Shown: positions 61,593 to 64,000 of the stretch, one piece after another
How the letters are laid out: each line of letters opens with the position of its first letter
How positions within the stretch are numbered: the first letter of the stretch is position 1
Source of the DNA: Alphaproteobacteria bacterium
Lineage (GTDB): Bacteria > Pseudomonadota > Alphaproteobacteria > Rhodobacterales > Rhodobacteraceae
Assembly: GCA_030433335.1 (NCBI GenBank)
Contig: JAUILL010000016.1
Coordinates: 1-64,000, forward strand
Direction of reading: 5' to 3'
Length of the DNA: 64,000 bases
Made by a program: the position numbers and the translations under genes
Notes under the pieces: model-generated
What the model was told of the DNA's origin: nothing
Databases searched by the model: none
Seen by the model: the letters and a program-made list of their open reading frames with translations, nothing else

Positions 61593-62558
61593 ATGGTCGA
61601 TTCCCCGGGACGGATTACCCTCTGGGGGATCGAGGTCTTTGTGGCCACGGCCGAAGAAGGCGCGATCTCTGCGGCCGCGCGCCGGTTGGGCACCAGCCCC
61701 TCTACAGTTTCCCAGCAATTAACCAGCCTCGAGACGGCCTTGGGCAGCACATTGGTGGTGCGCAATGCGCGGCCGATGTCGCTGACCCCAGCCGGAGAGG
61801 TGTTTCGCCGCCGCGCCAGTGCGATCCTGAACGAGGCTGCTCTGGCCCGCGCAGAACTGGCCATGTCGGACCTGTCGTCTCTGACGCGCCTGCGCCTCGG
61901 GATGATCGAGGATCTGGAGGCGGACGTCACACCAGCGCTGCTCACACGGCTCGCCAGTGACATCTCGGGAAGCCAGTTCCTGCTGGAAACGGGGCCGTCT
62001 CACGCGCTTTACGGTCAGCTTGATGATCGCGCATTGGACATGGTCGTCGCGGCCGAAATGGGGGCAGAGGCGGACTGGATGGAAGTGCATCCGCTGCTGA
62101 CCGAGCCCTTCGTGCTTGCGGTGCCCAAGGGGCGCGTGGACCCTGAAGCTGACCTGCTGGCACAATTGCGGGACCTGCCGCTGATCCAGTATTCAGCGCG
62201 CTTGGCGATGGGTCGGATGATTGCAGCCCACCTCGTACGACAGAACCTCAAACTGTCCCATAGGTTCGAGATCGACAGCTATCATTCAGTGCTGGCCTTG
62301 GTCGCAGGGCAGGTGGGCTGGTCGATCCTCACACCGCTTGCGCTCATGCGGGCGCGGCGCTGGTTGGACCGCGTGGACGTCTACCCGCTGCCGTTCGAGC
62401 CGCTCTCGCGCAACATTTCCCTGACCGCCCGTCAGGATCTGCTCGGGGATCTTCCCGCGCAAATCGCAGTCCACCTCAAAGGTCTGCTGACCCAGCACGT
62501 GGTCACCCCCGCGCTAACGGATTTCCCGTGGCTCCAAGGCGGCCTAACCCTGCGCTAA
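61593..62558 (+). CDS. LysR-family transcriptional regulator
   Basis: The 321-residue protein has the standard LysR N-terminal winged helix (about 7-66, LWGIEVFVATAEEGAISAAARRLGTSPSTVSQQLTSLE). An effector-binding domain to the C-terminus follows. The effector is unknown, and no divergently transcribed enzyme gene, the usual clue to a LysR target, is adjacent; phaR ends just four bases upstream. It may be co-transcribed with phaR. A bidirectional terminator follows. Confidence 0.85.
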   Translation: MVDSPGRITLWGIEVFVATAEEGAISAAARRLGTSPSTVSQQLTSLETALGSTLVVRNARPMSLTPAGEVFRRRASAILNEAALARAELAMSDLSSLTRLRLGMIEDLEADVTPALLTRLASDISGSQFLLETGPSHALYGQLDDRALDMVVAAEMGAEADWMEVHPLLTEPFVLAVPKGRVDPEADLLAQLRDLPLIQYSARLAMGRMIAAHLVRQNLKLSHRFEIDSYHSVLALVAGQVGWSILTPLALMRARRWLDRVDVYPLPFEPLSRNISLTARQDLLGDLPAQIAVHLKGLLTQHVVTPALTDFPWLQGGLTLR

Positions 62559-62564
62559 CGAAAA

Positions 62565-62587
62565 AAAGGAGAGCATGGCCCTCCTTT
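62565..62587. terminator. Bidirectional terminator between LysR gene and aminotransferase gene
   Basis: AAAGGAG (62565-62571) pairs with CTCCTTT (62581-62587). A run of seven A residues (62561-62567) supplies the T-run for the minus strand; the plus side is weaker. Confidence 0.6.
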
Positions 62588-62606
62588 CTGCTTTGTAAAA
62601 ATACTC
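62584..62606 (-). repeat. Dispersed GAGTATTT motif, copy 7
   Basis: Minus-strand GAGTATTTTTACAAAGCAG and onward, all 23 bases identical to copy 4. It overlaps the terminator's right arm by four bases. Confidence 0.65.
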
Positions 62607-62636
62607 ACAATCCAATGGCAACCAGAGGCGCGCCGC

Positions 62637-63854
62637 TCAGGTCCCGTAAGCCAACGCTTGCTCTTTCGCGGCCTCCGCGGCCCCAACGAGAGTCTGAGCA
62701 ATATAATCCAGCTCGTCTTTTTTCAGTCGCGCCGGCAGGCGCACGTCACACGCATTCTGCAGCATGGCGCGGGTGCGGGGCAGGTCGGGCATCTCGGGCA
62801 TGAACTGCCAGTTCCAATAGGCGCGGGCGTTGTCCGTGGACAGGCCGAACACCTGCACCGAAACACCGTTCTCTTTGGCCGTCTGGGCAAAAACCTTGGC
62901 TTCATCGCCAGACATGCCAACCAGATTGAACTGGATCGAGTCCGGCGCGCGCTCTTCGGGGGCCAGCTTTTCGGGCACCTCCAACCAGCGCGAAGCATTC
63001 AACTGCGCCGCAACATAATCGTGGTTGGCGCGGCCATCGCGCACACGGCGGGCGACTTCGGGCAACTGGGGACGGATGATCACAGCCGACAGGTTCGACA
63101 TGCGCAGGTTATACAGCGGCAGCTTGTTCTGGTGGCGGGCAAACGCCTCTTCCAGATCGGTGGTGTTGTCGCTTGCGCGGGTCTTGTGCTTTTTCCAGTT
63201 GTGCTCGTAGGCGCCGGACATGATCACCGCGCGGGCCACAAGATCAGCGTCGTCGGTGATGAGAATGCCACCTTCGCCCGCGTTTACCAGCTTGTAGGAC
63301 TGAAAGCTGAAGCAGCCGATTCTGCCAATGGTGCCGATGTTCCGGCCATGCCAAGTCGTGCCGAGTGAGTGTGCCGCGTCCTCGATCACCGGAATGTCGC
63401 GTGCGTTACACATGGCCATGATCGCGTCCATGTCGCTGGTGTGGCCGCGCATGTGGCTGATGATCACCGCGCTGATGTTGTCGTCGAGGCGGCTCTCGAA
63501 ATCCTTGATGTTGATGCGGTAGTTCTCGCCGACTTCGCAGAGGACGGGGATGCAATCGGCATGGACGACCGACGACGGCACGGCGGCAAAGGTAAAGCCG
63601 GGCATCAAGACGCGGGCGTCGCGGGGCAGGCCAAGTGCTTTGAGCGACAGGAACAGAGCTGCCGAACAGGACGACACCGCCAGCGCATATTTTGATCCCA
63701 AAAGCTCGGCGAACTCGGCTTCGAGCAGCGCGACAGGGGCGTTTTCGGGCGCGGTGTAGCGGAACAGGTCCCCGGTCTGGAGCAGGCGCTCGATCTCTTG
63801 GCGAGCGGCGGCAGGGATGGGTTCGGCGTCGTAAACGTTGGGCGCTTGTGTCAT
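62637..63854 (-). CDS. DegT/DnrJ/EryC1/StrS-family aminotransferase
   Basis: The 405-residue PLP-dependent enzyme of sugar-aminotransferase type has YALAVSSCSAALFLSLKALG (cofactor phosphate region), VIEDAAHSLGTTW and the PLP Lys in FSFQSYKLVNAGEGG. Relatives aminate keto-sugars for surface polysaccharides or antibiotics, or act in other pathways; the substrate cannot be named. ATG at 63854 is used; an ATG at 63917 would add 21 residues of unlike composition. The upstream gene on the same strand ends 97 bases away. Confidence 0.82.
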   Translation of the reverse strand: MTQAPNVYDAEPIPAAARQEIERLLQTGDLFRYTAPENAPVALLEAEFAELLGSKYALAVSSCSAALFLSLKALGLPRDARVLMPGFTFAAVPSSVVHADCIPVLCEVGENYRINIKDFESRLDDNISAVIISHMRGHTSDMDAIMAMCNARDIPVIEDAAHSLGTTWHGRNIGTIGRIGCFSFQSYKLVNAGEGGILITDDADLVARAVIMSGAYEHNWKKHKTRASDNTTDLEEAFARHQNKLPLYNLRMSNLSAVIIRPQLPEVARRVRDGRANHDYVAAQLNASRWLEVPEKLAPEERAPDSIQFNLVGMSGDEAKVFAQTAKENGVSVQVFGLSTDNARAYWNWQFMPEMPDLPRTRAMLQNACDVRLPARLKKDELDYIAQTLVGAAEAAKEQALAYGT

Positions 63855-63950
63855 GGTCCTGTAGCTTTTCTGAAAACTCTTTTCGGAATTGCTAAACGCA
63901 TCCCGCGCTTTCACCAAGCCTTTTCTGCCCTGACACGGTGCGCCCCGACG

Positions 63951-64000
63951 TCAGATACCGATCTTGTCCCTTAGGGCGTACCAGCTCATCGCCATGACCA
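63951..64000 (-). CDS. C-terminal fragment of a gene cut by the window edge
   Basis: On the minus strand the last codons read VMAMSWYALRDKIGI followed by TGA (63951-63953). The rest lies right of the window. Too little is seen for a family call. Its orientation and spacing suggest it is in one unit with the aminotransferase gene. Confidence 0.35.
   Translation of the reverse strand, partial: VMAMSWYALRDKIGI

Overview
The window reads as a chromosomal segment of a marine-type Rhodobacterales alphaproteobacterium (Roseobacter/Rhodobacter group). The evidence is the combination of a PccR-type propionyl-CoA regulator with TTTGCAAA boxes, the phaZ/phaC/phaP/phaR locus, a betIBA operon, a DnaA-like Hda next to ppk1, an LdtR-like MarR protein, a high-GC codon pattern with long antisense open frames, and a short GAGTATTT motif repeated between genes. 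No rRNA, tRNA, CRISPR array or complete prophage was seen.

Layout. 1-122 is the right end of an IS5-family insertion sequence. 352-8296 holds a small XRE regulator, hisN, a convergent 8-oxoguanine deaminase / guanine deaminase pair, mgtE overlapping 5-formyl-THF cyclo-ligase, an EamA permease and yebC. 8393-12222 has an SLC13 transporter, a YmdB-like phosphoesterase, a 2Fe-2S ferredoxin and a small lipoprotein. 12350-16202 is the choline-to-glycine-betaine operon betI-betB-betA with a perfect operator palindrome and a strong terminator.

16553-27894 is the propionyl-CoA to succinyl-CoA region: pccR, an efflux permease, pccB, five small genes of unknown function (two of them clear lipoproteins), pccA, a divergent DUF4174 secreted protein, and methylmalonyl-CoA mutase. 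27996-35230 includes an acetyltransferase, a TerB/J-domain protein, a secreted protein, and a minus-strand run AI-2E permease - hda - ppk1 - ppx that makes and degrades polyphosphate. 35388-39481 has proS, a DUF2937 protein and the Lol lipoprotein exporter. 39482-41029 is a gene-poor, partly A/T-richer islet with a small HTH regulator and a membrane protein abutting parE. A second polyphosphate kinase (ppk2), a MATE exporter with a perfect leader hairpin, an aspartate aminotransferase, an XRE regulator coupled to sdhE, and ldtR follow.

49742-56854 holds gloA, thyA-folA, cspA, a Spx/ArsC-like protein, a monooxygenase-fold protein, thrS, an MFS permease and an ABHD10-like hydrolase. 57173-61589 is the polyhydroxybutyrate locus: phaZ divergent from phaC, then phaP and phaR, with a 17-bp inverted repeat carrying two PhaR-type operator cores between phaC and phaP. 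The right end has a LysR regulator, a DegT/DnrJ aminotransferase and the C-terminus of a further minus-strand gene.

The main physiological themes are carbon and energy storage (PHB and polyphosphate), propionyl-CoA assimilation (which in this group links to odd-chain and branched substrates and to DMSP breakdown), osmoprotection through glycine betaine, and folate/thymidylate synthesis. The least explained parts are the small-gene block between pccB and pccA, the parE-linked islet, two terminator-ended intergenic regions that may be small RNAs, and the dispersed GAGTATTT motif.
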